Source: Kingdonia uniflora
Taxonomy: Eukaryota; Streptophyta; Magnoliopsida; Ranunculales; Circaeasteraceae
Assembly (NCBI GenBank): GCA_014058105.1
Contig: JACGCM010000155.1
Coordinates: 682,001 to 746,000 of the forward strand
Direction: 5' to 3'
Length of the DNA stretch: 64,000 bases
Position 1 is the first letter of the stretch; every line of letters begins with the position of its first letter. The position numbers were made by a program, and so were the translations under genes. Positions 45,143-56,021 of the stretch are shown here, piece after piece. The notes under the pieces were generated by a model that did not search any database, was not told where the DNA came from, and saw nothing but the letters and a program-made list of their open reading frames with translations.

Positions 45143-45529
45143 TGTAATCTTTAATGTTAATAGTAGTTCTTAAGTTCTATGTAATTTTATTATTTCAATA
45201 AAATTGTTATTAATCGTACGTAATCCTTAAAATTATTATTAATCTAATTTGCATTTGAACCTTCTGGATGCACTCTGCCATATTAGTCTCTGCTTCTTAC
45301 TTTATTCTTACAGGACCTGAGATTTTCTCATTTTCTTTATTTCTACCAAAATAATAAAACAGAATAAATGGGTACAAAATCAAAAGGCAAAAGTAGTAAA
45401 CCAAGTTTTTTTTAAAGTATTATAATGATAAAGACTTGAAAACAAAACACATTACAACTTCAACATAAAACTTAACAAAAACAAAATACATTGTTTTAGA
45501 AAATAAAAAAAACAATGATAAAGAATACA

Positions 45530-46915
45530 ATTACTCCGCCCCTTTTCGATTCTACAAATACGCGACAAGTTTATCTCGTAATTGGAAATGAGTTCCTTCA
45601 TTTCTAATTTCATGAACCTTCTAGATGTACTCTGTCATTATATTAATCGCGTATCTTGGATTTAAGTTCTCCTTCTAATTCTTTATAGATGTTCTAAACT
45701 CGGGATCAATGTCCATTATCCGGGTGTAAGTATGACATTTATCTTTAACGATCATATTGTGCAGGATTATACATGCGTACATAACATTTCCTAGATCAGT
45801 AGGTTTCCAAAATCGCGTACCGTGTGCCAATATTTGAAACCTAGCTTGTAATACTCCAAAAACATGCTCTACGTCATTCCGGCATGCTTCTTGCATTTTC
45901 GAAAAATGTTTTTTGGCATCGTTGGACAGATTTGTTATGGTTTAAACATGTGTTTGTCATTTTGGATAGACTCCGTCCGCTAAGTAATACCCCATAGTAT
46001 GTATGCAGTACCGTGCCTATATTATAATTGCATGGCGGCGTAACTCCATTAGAAAAGTTGTTAAAAAGCCACCCTTGATGCAAGACAATCACGTCGTTAT
46101 TTGAACCGGGCACCCCAAAGAATGTGTGCCATATCCAAAGATCTTGCGATGCAACCGCTTCTAAAATCACCGTCGAGATTTTCTTATACCCGATATATTA
46201 TCCTGCCCACCCGATAGGACAATTCTTCAATTTCCAATGCATACAATCTAAGCTACCTAACATCTCTGGGAAGCCTCACGATCCATTCACTTCTAACAAG
46301 TGTAATGTATCGTCTTCATTGGGAGATTTAAGGTATTGAGCTTTGAATTGTGTTATAATAGTTTTACAAAATTCTTTCAAACACAAAATGCCCGTAGACT
46401 CCCCAATCCGAAGGTATTCTTCTTGGGCGTCTGCGTTCGTACCATAACATAACATGTGTAGTGCACACATTTTCTTTTGGTGCAAGGATAAGTCCATCGT
46501 CTTAGCGATATTTTCTCTTTGAATAAAATAGGGGTTCGAAGAAAGTATTTGATCATAAATACGTTGATACACACCTTCGCTCATACGAAATCGACGACGA
46601 AATGAGATAACTTTGAATCTTGGGTTGTCACCAAATTAATCCAGATTAAGGCTAAACTCCTCCAATTTATGATCACGACATTTTCGTTTGACAATCCATC
46701 CCCTTTTAGTACCTCCCCGCCTCCTTGATGATGTCGCCTTTTTGCTCTTTTTCTTCTGCTTCTCCCATCTCAATCATAATCTTGTTATACTTGTGCATCA
46801 ACTCAATTTGATATCGAAAGAGCTCTTCGCTTCTGGACGATGATGAAGACGATGACTCCAAAGATGAGAGTGATGGGTCAGACATGAGTAGGTCAGCCAG
46901 AATTTTATCAGACAT
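45530..46915 (-). pseudogene. Harbinger DDE transposase, copy 2
   Basis: The minus-strand start at 46915 gives MSDKILADLLMSDPSLSSLE, a Ser-rich leader. The N-terminal helices are in 46584-46276 (YQRIYDQILSSNPYFIQREN). The catalytic core spans 46250-45675: LGSLDCMHWKLKNCP (first D), VASQDLWIWHTFFGVPGSNN (second D) and NDVEHVFGVLQARFQIL (the E). Three or more frameshifts and stops (e.g. near 46275 and 46194) separate the blocks. If intact it would mobilise GAGCATCC-ended MITEs. Confidence 0.88.
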
Positions 46916-47875
46916 GATTCGGCAAAAATAATAACAAATGAAGAAAATTGAGTTTTGAGATATAATATGAATGAGTTGATTGTAAAAGATTAAGAGAGTA
47001 GAAGATGAATGGGTATTATAGATAGAGAAAAAATTAGCTGTTGAGCATCTTATTGTCCAAGTTTGATCAGGGAAAAACCAAAGTATGGAGGGGAACCATT
47101 GTACTTATTTCATACAAGCTTTTGTCGCGCACTTCTGAACTGCGCAGCAAGACTTGCCATTTGAATTTGTTTTAATCTAAGTCGTTCACGTGTTTAAATC
47201 TTGACCATTGTGTATATGCGCAGTTTAGAACTACGCGCAATGGGAGCCACTGGAAGCTTGACAAGTGTTAACATCTTATTGGCTCGTAGGCTACGCGTGG
47301 TTCAGAAGGGTGCGACATTAATCCACCAAAAATCCACCCTCAGGGTGGAAAATTCATTGCCACGCCATATTTTAACCTAGCTGCTGGGAGGATTTGAGGG
47401 TAGATTTGAGAATCCACCTGCCACGTCAGGGTATACCTAGCTGCTGCGGATGCTCTGAAGGATGGGAATCCACCCTCTACGTCATCCTCACAACAAGAAA
47501 AATGACATTTGATAGTGTTTTTTCTATAACATAATTGTGAAATGCTATAATAAGTGAACATTAATAACATTTTATACGCGAATGCCATCTTTAACTTATG
47601 TTTTCTCACTAAAACTAGATTGAATGTTAAAACGAAGATTATTTCTCCTCTTTCCCTCCATCTAATCTCTAAAATCACTCTGATTTCCTTTCATCATCGT
47701 CACTTCTATATTTTTGCTTCTCGGTAAGCCAATTGTCTCTCTCTCACTCTTTCAAGCTTTTACTTTCTCTCTCGTCATCATCAAGTTTTTTGAAACGCCC
47801 TTATATGCAGAGCTTCCCCTAATATAGACCTCTCTACACGTGTTATGAGAAGATGACATTGTTGATGCCGATTAA

Positions 47876-50356
47876 ATGCTGGTTCTGGGTGATTTAGAGT
47901 TTCAGAGCTTGGTCCTTGTGTTCTTCGTGCTTTTCACTCCAATTGTAACCCTTATAATCCGTTATAAATGGAGGATTGTGACCGCGAGAACTCAGGAAAT
48001 TGTCCGGTATGGCTGCAGAAGAGGAGGCCAGGGTCGAGCACGAGGTGGTTGTAGATTACTACGTTTCGGTATCGATTACAATTGCGGGGAGGCACTCACA
48101 GTGTACTGTGTGTTATTGCCCTACTACTACTCGGTGCTCTAGATGTAAGGCGATTTGGTACTGGTAAGTAAGTCTGTGTGTTTGAAAATTTTGAGTTTAA
48201 TTTTATTAATTTAACTATGTTTCCCTTGATTGATTTATGGGGTAAGTATGAAATTTGAAGAGAACCCAACTGGGTATTGCTGTTGATTAGTTAAAAAAAA
48301 GGGAATTGGAGGTTAGAAACTTGAATAATGTCCTTTCCACTTGTTGTAGATGAAGGTATTCGTATGAGCTCTGAAACACGCAAATTGTTGTAGATATCAA
48401 GGGCATAAAGGCTGTATTTTTGAGAATCTTTGTGGTCCAGATTGATATTAATAATGTCTTTATCACTTGCTGAACCCTCACAAGACTTGTCACTGCCTTT
48501 CATTGAAGTGATCATCTGTTGTAGAGCCCTTTTTAAAATAATTATTGCAAGTGGAGAGTCAATTAGAACATTTCTTGATATGCCACTTCCCATATTTTAT
48601 AGGAGTGATTTATCTTCTTCCATTTTTACAGAAAATTGCAATTTCCTTTGGCTCGACGATGCCAATTTTTTGTCCTCCAGATGTCTTTGTTTTTACATTA
48701 ACTTGAGCCTGAGGACCCTTTGCCAAAGCTAGAGGCGCTACCTTGGAATCATTCTTCACATTACATTTCAAAACTTGCTTGCAATTCTTAGTCTGAACTT
48801 TAGCTGCATTAAAGCAACTCTTGTAAGAATTCTCACAAACAATGTTTGTTACGTCCCTGAGCGCAATCCTTCTTTTATTCTGAAGAGGTGCAGTTACAAG
48901 GCCAGTAGGATTGTTCTCATCCAAGCCTGCTAGTTTTGAATTCCCTCGTAGAACTTGTTTTACATCTGGATTTGTGCATGGCTTAGGAGGAAGCATTGTG
49001 CCAGATGTCAAGGCGGCTGTAGCTCGAGACTATGTTATTCGAGTAGTGGTTTTACCAAAACAAGCAGCGATTACATTTTCCTTTCTCATATTCGCTGCCC
49101 TTGGAGAAGAACAATTCAAAGCTTTAAAGTGTAATTAAAATCATCAAACCTAGCTCTCGTTTTGAGCTCCGAGAGCTTTAATGGCAGTCGCTTTTAGTCT
49201 TAAATTAGGGTTTTTGAGCTCACAACCATAAAACTTTGGAGAGAGGAGAAATTGATTTTATAATGGTGGCTAGATTAGGATAGGTACAAACCAGATCATT
49301 TGTTAATTTTGCGGCACAAAATGCTCTATTTTCTTTTGGTATGGAGAAAAGATATGTACCCGTCAGTTTATGAGGTTTTCATTGGTGTTTAATCTCTCTA
49401 GTTATTCTTCTATAACTGTTATGTTAATGCTGTTTTGCAGTGCTTGGCATTTACCCGACCTCTTATTGCTTATCTTCTTAAAGGGCTTCATTATAAAACA
49501 TGTAGGTTTCCTCGCTGGGTCTTATTTTTGGATTCTTAAGTTATTTAGTTTCTTTGATTTATATTGATGAACTCTCTTGTAACCCTTTATTGCTGTTTTA
49601 ACTTAGGCTCAAAGAAAGATTGGTATTTCACTTGTGAATTTGAGGGATTAATTCTGAAAGCAAAGAAATGAATATCTCCATTGCCCCCTATGAGAATACT
49701 ATCTCACCTACAAAGTATTGGGAGTCATCTTGGTAATGGAAGACAAGAAGATGTCCATGAATTTTTGAGGTAATAAACTTTAGCTTTCAACCAGTACAAA
49801 GATATTTAGATAAACTCTTCCTTTTAATTTTTCTATTACTGTATGTTCATCTGTAATAATGACGCCTCCTTAGAGCGGAGAATTTAGACTAAAAAAAATA
49901 GTTCTTGATTTTGATAGGTATGTTATTGACACCATGCAATCAGTATGCCTAAGGGAAGCTGGGGTGAATACAAAAGAACCTTAGGCAGAAGAAACAACTC
50001 TTGTAGGCCTGATATTTGGTTGTTATATCCGCTCTAAGGTACTTAATGTTCTTATAAGATTGTGTTACATTCTTACATAGATAAGATTATTAGATTCATT
50101 ACCTATCCAATTTTTCTCTTTTTACTCCCACTAAGTAAGATTTACTTACCGTCTTACCGGGATATGTAATTGTATAAGAGTGACGTTTTAAACTGTAGAT
50201 CAAATGCATGAAGTGCAAGGGAAAATCTGAGAGTCATGAAAGGATGATGGATCTTACTGTTGAGATTCATGGGGACCTTAAAACTCTTGAAGAGCCACTT
50301 GGGAGATTTACGGCTACAGAAATACTAGATGGGGATTATAACTCTGAATGCAGCAG
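47876..50356 (+). pseudogene. UBP: Ubiquitin-specific protease (UBP15/16/17-like) exons inside the CACTA element
   Basis: Exon 1 (47876-48163) starts MLVLGDLEFQSLVLVFF, a membrane-anchor-like segment typical of UBP15-17, and ends in a MYND zinc finger (CTVCYCPTTTRCSRCKAI) before GTAAGT. A one-base frameshift lies near 48010. After a gap filled by the antisense cyclin fragment, further exons follow at 49441-49505 (CLAFTRPLIAYLLKGLH), 49607-49769 ([13 protein letters not shown]), 49918-50038 (YVIDTMQSVCLREAG) and 50199-50356 (IKCMKCKGKSESHERMMDLT). All have GT-AG borders and keep exon phase. These belong to the USP catalytic domain, but the catalytic Cys exon and the His box are absent. Internal stops (about 49650, 49981) show decay. 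UBPs remove ubiquitin from proteins; this copy cannot. Confidence 0.88.
48300..49089 (-). pseudogene. CYCA2: A2-type cyclin, N-terminal fragment
   Basis: The minus-strand ATG at 49089 reads MRKENVIAACFGKTTTRIT, a stop, then the A2-cyclin N-terminal motif NKRRIALRDVTNIVCENSYK (family KRAVLKDxTNxxCENxY). After a frameshift near 48600 it gives SQKYSLYALDIYNNLRVSEL, the segment just before the cyclin box. A2 cyclins drive S/G2 cell-cycle kinases. The cyclin boxes are absent. It has the opposite orientation to the surrounding UBP exons and sits between UBP exon 1 and the later exons. About 150 bp of likely 5' UTR (49090-49260) is also present. Confidence 0.85.
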
Positions 50357-51039
50357 GTTAGTTGGGTTTACATGCCATTTTTGATTAGATGGGGACCCCT
50401 CTTGCCAATATTCTTTCATGTTACTTGTGAAGATCTTGCCAATTTCAATTATTCATGTTAAGCAAAGGTCTTCATTAAAATAGTTAAAATTTTGCATTAA
50501 GGTTATTTTGAGACTTCATCTCATAATATCTCGTTAAAGTGTCATTTTCTATGATTTAGCTAATAACGAATATATCACTACATTCTTATATAATCCAATT
50601 CTTATATATTAGTAGACCTATAGTTGATCTTTATATAGAAAAAAATTAAACTAAGATTCATAATTTATGTTCATTTTCGAATTAGATATGGTATGATTGT
50701 TTTAGTATTTATAATTTAATTTGTTTACACTCTTTTTCGTATCTTTTATGTAGTTTATGATGGAGTCACAGTTGAAAATGACTTCCTACAGTGTTTTTGG
50801 CCATTGTACATAAATAAGAAGGGATATGTTTTTATCTTTCTTCTTTTTTGTTGAAGACCTGAATATGATGATTATAAGATCAAATTTTATTGTATCAATC
50901 ATTTTTGTAGTAAAGTTGTGACTTTTATTATTTGATGAAATGTTAATTTCATTTTTGTAAATTAAAAAGTGTTAATGATAACGTTTATTGAATATTGTAA
51001 TTGTTTTCTACTACTAATTTGTTGAGTAAATATAACATT

Positions 51040-51260
51040 TGAAGATGTTATGTTATAGATAATAAATAGCATTAGACAAATGCTATGGTACAGATAATAG
51101 ATAACATTAGACAAATGTTATGGGAAATATAATAGATAATATTATAAAGTCAACTATGACGTTCTCTAAATGCCATTTAAAATAAATTGATAGCATTTCT
51201 TAAATGCTATTATTTAATGGCGCTCAAAAAAATGCTATTGTAAAAAGGATAGCATGGCAG
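51040..51260. repeat. CACTA subterminal repeats
   Basis: Several copies of (A)AATGCTAT(T/G) and the complement ATAGCATTT in both orientations. The left arm (47500-47600) has related AAATGACATTTGATAG and GAAATGCTATAA motifs. Such arrays are known transposase-binding sites in CACTA elements. Confidence 0.6.
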
Positions 51261-51334
51261 AATAGAGCGGATGAAAAACGATATCGTAGCTTTTCATAGA
51301 GGTTTTCTTATATGTGTTTTTTCTTGTAGTGCCT

Positions 51335-51357
51335 TCACCTAGCTGCTGTAGATGCTC
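51335..51357. mobile_element. Residual Harbinger-type terminus
   Basis: TCACCTAGCTGCTGTAGATGCTC followed by TAA is the same type of right end as at 5518 and 47455. It continues sequence broken off at 47488 by the CACTA insertion (CACCCTCTACGTCAT). Confidence 0.6.
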
Positions 51358-51685
51358 TAATGGAAAATGTTAACCTCAGCGTCCCATGTATATCCTACTG
51401 CAATAAAATAAAATACCTTATCTTATCTTGAAAGTTTAAACCACGAATACATAATCCACACTGTAATATTTTCACTTGCATTCCCACTCTCCAACAACTT
51501 TAATAACTTCAATAGTTTAAACCACTACACAAATACATAACCACAATTTAAACCATTACACGAATACACAAATTTATCTTATGTGTTCCCACCATGGCTT
51601 CTGATTGCGTTTTTCAATTTGTTCAAGTCTTCTCGAGAAAACTTAAAGTTTTTTTTAAACTTTTTTTCAAACTTTTTTTCAAAGT
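51358..51685. other. Spacer, no gene recognised
   Basis: AT-rich; contains several near-copies of AATTTAAACCA(C/T)TACACGAATAC. No coding signal. Confidence 0.4.
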
Positions 51686-53010
51686 TTAGTTCAAACGCTC
51701 GACATTGGTATTTGATTGACTAATTTGCTTTGTCATATTTTTAGCCTCCGCGTTGTTGATGGAGTATAGCAAAAAGAAAATCTGCATAATTAAAAAAAAA
51801 GTGTTAATTAATAAAAATCAGCATGATAAAAAAAAAGACTAAATTTGAACTTACATCTTACCACGCCATAAATTAAAACGATTGCAACTCTAGTCGCCCA
51901 TGACTTGGCATGTTTTTCGGATACACAGCGATATAAATACTACACAATAAGAATGACGAGTTTAAGATTTTTAATCATTTTCCCGTAAAAATAAAATAAA
52001 ATTCTCAAACAAAAAAAAAGTTACCTTGATGACTTTGGCGCCAGACTGTTGGATATAGGTCTCCCACCCATGACGGATCATATGAGACCTCAATCCCAAA
52101 AGAGCAGAGGCCACAATAGAAAGTGACGCTAGTAGATCAAACCTCATCGTAGGAAACCTGCTTGATTAAAGAAACTAATAACTACTGTAATTCAAAAGTA
52201 CGTTATTTGCGAATGAATAAGTATTATAGGGGAGCTTACCAGTAAAATACTCCAGTAGCAAATACTGTAACTCCCCCTACAAAATACTCTAGTAGTAAAA
52301 TACTATAATTTATCTTATGCGCTCCCACCATGGCTTCTGGTTGCGTTTTTCAATTTGTCCAAGTCTTATCGAGAAAACTTTAAGTTTTGTTTCACCTTTT
52401 TTCTAAGTTTTGTCCAAACGCTCGACATTGGTATTTGATTCACTAATTTGCTCTATCATCTTTTTAGCCTCCGCTTTGTTGATGTAGTACAACAAAAAGA
52501 AAATCTGCATCATTAAAAAAAAGAAGTGTTAATTAATAAAAATCAGCATGATTAAAAAAAAAGACTAAATTTGAAATTACATCTTACCACGCCAGAAATT
52601 AAAATGATTGCAGCTCTAGTCGCCCACGACTTGGCATGTTTTTAGGATACACGATAATAAAAATACTGCACAATAAGAATGGCGAGTTTTAGATTTTCAA
52701 TCATTTCCCCATAAAAAAAATCAAATCAAATTCTCAAAAAAAAATAAAAAATACCTTGATGACTTTGGCGCCGGACTGTTGGATATAGGTCTCCCACCCA
52801 TGACGGATCATATGAGACCTAAATCCCAAAAGAGTAAAGGCCACAATAGAAAGTGACGCTAGTAGATCAAACCTCATCATAGGAAACCTGCATGATTAAA
52901 GAAACTAATAACTACTGTAATTCAAAAGTACGTTATTTATGAATGAATAAGTATTTTAGGGGAGCTTACCAGTAAAATACTCCAGTAGCAAACACTGTAA
53001 CTCCCCCTGC
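51571..53010. repeat. Tandem duplication, about 0.71-kb unit, two copies
   Basis: Copy 1 about 51571-52280, copy 2 about 52307-53010; matching landmarks are 730-736 bases apart. Each unit contains the last exons of the gene described next, with the same introns. The joint at 52270-52310 (CAAAATACTCTAGTAGTAAAATACTA) looks like a patched repeat of nearby sequence. Confidence 0.9.
51686..52280 (-). pseudogene. Duplicated 3' exons of the coiled-coil membrane protein gene (copy 1)
   Basis: A partial exon B ends at about 52241 and is followed by exons C' 52157-52025, D' 51939-51862 and E' 51781-51686. Borders and lengths are the same as in copy 2 (133 and 78 nt). In exon D' the codon after CVS is GAA (Glu), where copy 2 has TAA, so this copy keeps the ancestral reading. 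Exon E' ends NVERLN, then TAA. It lacks the upstream exons and a start. Confidence 0.8.
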
Positions 53011-54422
53011 AAAAAGTGAAGTTATTTTGAGGTTATTTCTTATCTTTTTAAGAACGTCTTTCGCTTCCTGAAAACAAAGCATAAGTACAATATTTCAAAT
53101 CTCTCTTCCTTGATAGATCTACAAAGTATAACTTTAGACAAAAAGATGATAGTGATCGTAAAGGGCAGTAACAGTTGTAGAAGTGGAGTTAGTGGTACTA
53201 ATGTAGTAACAAAGGGTATTACTTTATCTGCAGAGCAAAACCGGCCCTCTCTTGTTGCCCTGTTATTATTAGGAGATCAATGACTACTTTTAGAGTGATC
53301 CAACAAGTAGTCTCAACTGTGCATCATATGGATATGATATCGGTTGGTCGTTCAACATATTACCCATGTAACATTTAATAGATTTACAGGGGGTTGAGGA
53401 CTTCCAGTCCAGTTTGAGGTTGAGGTCCTTTGTCGAGCTCTAGTACTAGTGTATATGGGGCCTCAACGGAATCAATGTAGTATTCTTGTGATTCCAAAGG
53501 GAACAGTGTCCCTACCATTCTCTTGGTAATGTAAGAAATACTATACTCATAAGGAGGTCTCAAGATGAAGAAGTGTTTAGGATCAAATCGAGAGACCAAC
53601 AAAGAGGAGCAAGTGAGGGACCAATTGAACAGAGGTATTAATGTCCATTGTTTGGCAGGTTTAATTGAGCCTGGTTTTGAGAGCTCCCAGAAGGAATATT
53701 AGATGGATTTTCACCTGATCTTTTTTAACAGTACAACAACGACGAGAAGTTTATGGAGCTTATTAAGCAGCTCTTAAGGCAGATGTAGTAGAATGAATGA
53801 ATACAAGAAACATCGCAATGGTCTTTGCTCCTAACATAACTCAAATCTATGACCAATTAACGGCTTTAATGCCATATTGTTCAAGTTAAGAACTTACTCA
53901 AGACTAATCATAAAAACATTGAGGGGACGCGAAGAAACTATAACCTAAGGTAGATACTTACCATTTTCATCTCGTTATTCTGATAGGCTAACAAATGGAC
54001 AAACAACTGACGACTTTGATAATCAACACGAAATAGACAAGGGCTACAAGTTGAAGATACCTAGTTTAAACTATGATGATAATTTTATCCATTATATTCA
54101 TAGTAGTGAAGAGAAGGAAGATAGTGGATCTATGAGTTGTAATAAAAGTTTAAAACTTAATACGATACCTTTTCTTTAATTTTCCGTACTTTATCCAACT
54201 CCGCTTGTCATCTGTGCGACAAGACTTTCAAACTTCTTGAATTATTTTTTGCTTGCATCATCATAATTGGAATTTGTAGTTGGAGTGGTATTTGGGGAAG
54301 GAGAAGGAGTTGGAGTTTGATTGAGTTTGAGATTGGATTTTTCTGCCGAGTATAATTGACGAGATGCTAGAGAGGAAAAGGGATAGAGAAAACTAGTGGA
54401 AGCACCTCTTCCTGAGCATACC
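52403..54422 (-). pseudogene. Five-exon gene for a predicted coiled-coil, membrane-spanning organelle protein, decayed
   Basis: Exons on the minus strand with GT-AG borders: A 54422-54169, B 53067-52970, C 52887-52755, D 52665-52588 and E 52504-52403. Phases match from B to E. Exon A reads a Ser/Arg-rich, targeting-peptide-like stretch (SFLYPFSSLASRQLYSAEKS), a Thr/Pro linker and a helix (FKKFESLVAQM). B and C carry hydrophobic segments TSLFAGGVTVFATGVFYWF and LLASLSIVAFTLLGF. The end is Lys/Glu-rich. I do not recognise the family; a mitochondrial or plastid location is inferred. A stop and a one-base frameshift in A and a TAA in D make it a pseudogene. The intron A-B (about 1.1 kb) holds unrelated sequence. 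Confidence 0.65.
53130..54168. other. Long intron-like spacer with unidentified insert
   Basis: It separates exons A and B of the decayed gene. It contains a minus frame 53602-53384 (72 codons, MLVSRFDPKHFFILRPPYE) without a recognised domain. It may be an inserted element. Confidence 0.35.
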
Positions 54423-56021
54423 CTGAAATGTACAAATGAAATTCAAATTGATTTCAGTTACAAAAAATAAGAGAATGCATACCATTATATAGTCAAAACA
54501 TAAAAGCTTAAAATAATAACCTACCAAGCATATTATTCTAGAGATTACAATTGATAATATATTTGGAATCTTCATCTAACCGAATGCAAATGATTACAAA
54601 GTGGAGCCTCTTAAATAGTTGGTGTAAAAGGTGACTTTGATGGTTGTTTGTAATGGGGAATATCTGTTGAAATGAAAGTGGGCTAATAATGATCTGCTCT
54701 TAGTAATTTCTTTATGTTGGCATCTTACATAAATGAGTAATAACATGGAGGAACACCATTTTTTATGTTGGACAAGAAGTAGCACTGATATTTCAATTTC
54801 TCGGTTAGGAAGGTTTGGCCAAAGGACATCTAATAAAAGGTTTGTTCTTCGTACTTACCCAAACACATTAAGCTATCCCAAGTTTGAACCTCACCTACTC
54901 TAAAGTTTAACCGAAGGTATCTGAACTAAATAGAAGAAAGTCCTAATATATCAGGACCTTGACTCCAAAAAGAAAGTGAACCCAGGCCATCCCTTTAACT
55001 TGGAAAGCTCCATTACCCCTTTTACCTCAATGTGACATGTTAGAACCATTCCATTTTCTAATCGCAGAGTAACATTTTAATAAACCGTCACAATCATTTC
55101 AGATGATAGTTCTTTTTTCAACTTATTCGCTATGAAACTTGAAGGATAAACAGAGAGATAAAATTTAAGGGGAAAACTTTTAGAGTTAACTCTTGATCAG
55201 CATTCTCACCACTTAATGATATAATGATGTTAAACAACTATTTCATGCAGCAATATTGTATCCACCCTCTCAACCACTGGAGCACGTGATGACTTTGGCG
55301 AGGTTCATAACAAATCATAGTAACAACTATATGGTAAACCCAATAATGTAAACCCATGTAGGGTCTTACCTCCGTAATTATAATATCCCAAATTGATAGA
55401 AAGCTCAAAATATCAAATGTCGTTTCCTCTTAAAAAAGTGCATACGAGAAATGTGGAGGGTAGTGGTGACTATTGGTGAAATACCGTAGTAAAATTTATA
55501 GCAACAAAGTGAATGTGGTGTATGTTGCAGAGGATTCCCAAGCAATGTTGCATCTCTGGTCTGACAACTATTAAAGATCCCAATAACTAGACGTACCTCT
55601 TGGCCCATGGAAGTGTCTAGACGGGATTTAACAAAGCAGTTGGAGCAGACAATGATCAAGGGGACAAGGTTTATGAAGGAATAGAAAAGAGTACCGATGT
55701 TTACTGCTATTTAGTGGACAACTATCCTTGGTGGTTGTGTATCATAGTTTATGATAATTATGTGATCACCAAAACTGATGGTTAACTCAGAAAGATTGAA
55801 ACTACATAAGATGGGACGATATGGTGGGATATGTATATCACTTCAAGATATTGAGAATCCTAGTTTGGACTGTATGTTTAAGATGGGCAACGATGAACAA
55901 GAATAATAAGAACTGGGCTCGTGAAATACTTGCTTGTAAGGTTCCGCAGAAGCTTTGTCTCTACGTGTAACATTCTGAGTATAATCGTCCATCAAACATT
56001 CTAAGTATAATTTGTTCGAGG
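54423..56021. other. Intergenic, no gene recognised
   Basis: Short frames only; no terminal repeats that could be paired. Confidence 0.4.

Larger units (their letters stand above)
43270..47455. mobile_element. PIF/Harbinger element, copy 2, nearly complete coding part
   Basis: ORF1 (43465-45142, +) and the transposase (46915-45530, -) converge. The right end reads CCTAGCTGCTGCGGATGCTC and stops at 47455, the same end as the intronic MITE at 5155-5518. No GAGCATCC left terminus was found up to the PMD fragment, so the left end is missing or rearranged. Twin ACGGCCATATTAACGGCTAGTTT repeats at about 43310-43375 precede ORF1. Confidence 0.82.
47489..51331. mobile_element. CACTA-type transposon (3.84 kb) carrying host gene fragments
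   Basis: The left end reads CACAACAAGAAAAATG and the right end ...TTTTTTCTTGTAGTG, the complement of CACTACAAGAAAAAA: canonical EnSpm/CACTA ends with one change on the left. CCT flanks both sides (47486-47488, 51332-51334), the 3-bp target duplication of the superfamily. Subterminal arms carry repeated AAATGCTAT / ATAGCATTT motifs. No transposase is visible. The interior holds exons of a UBP-type protease on + and an A2-cyclin fragment on -. Confidence 0.88.
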
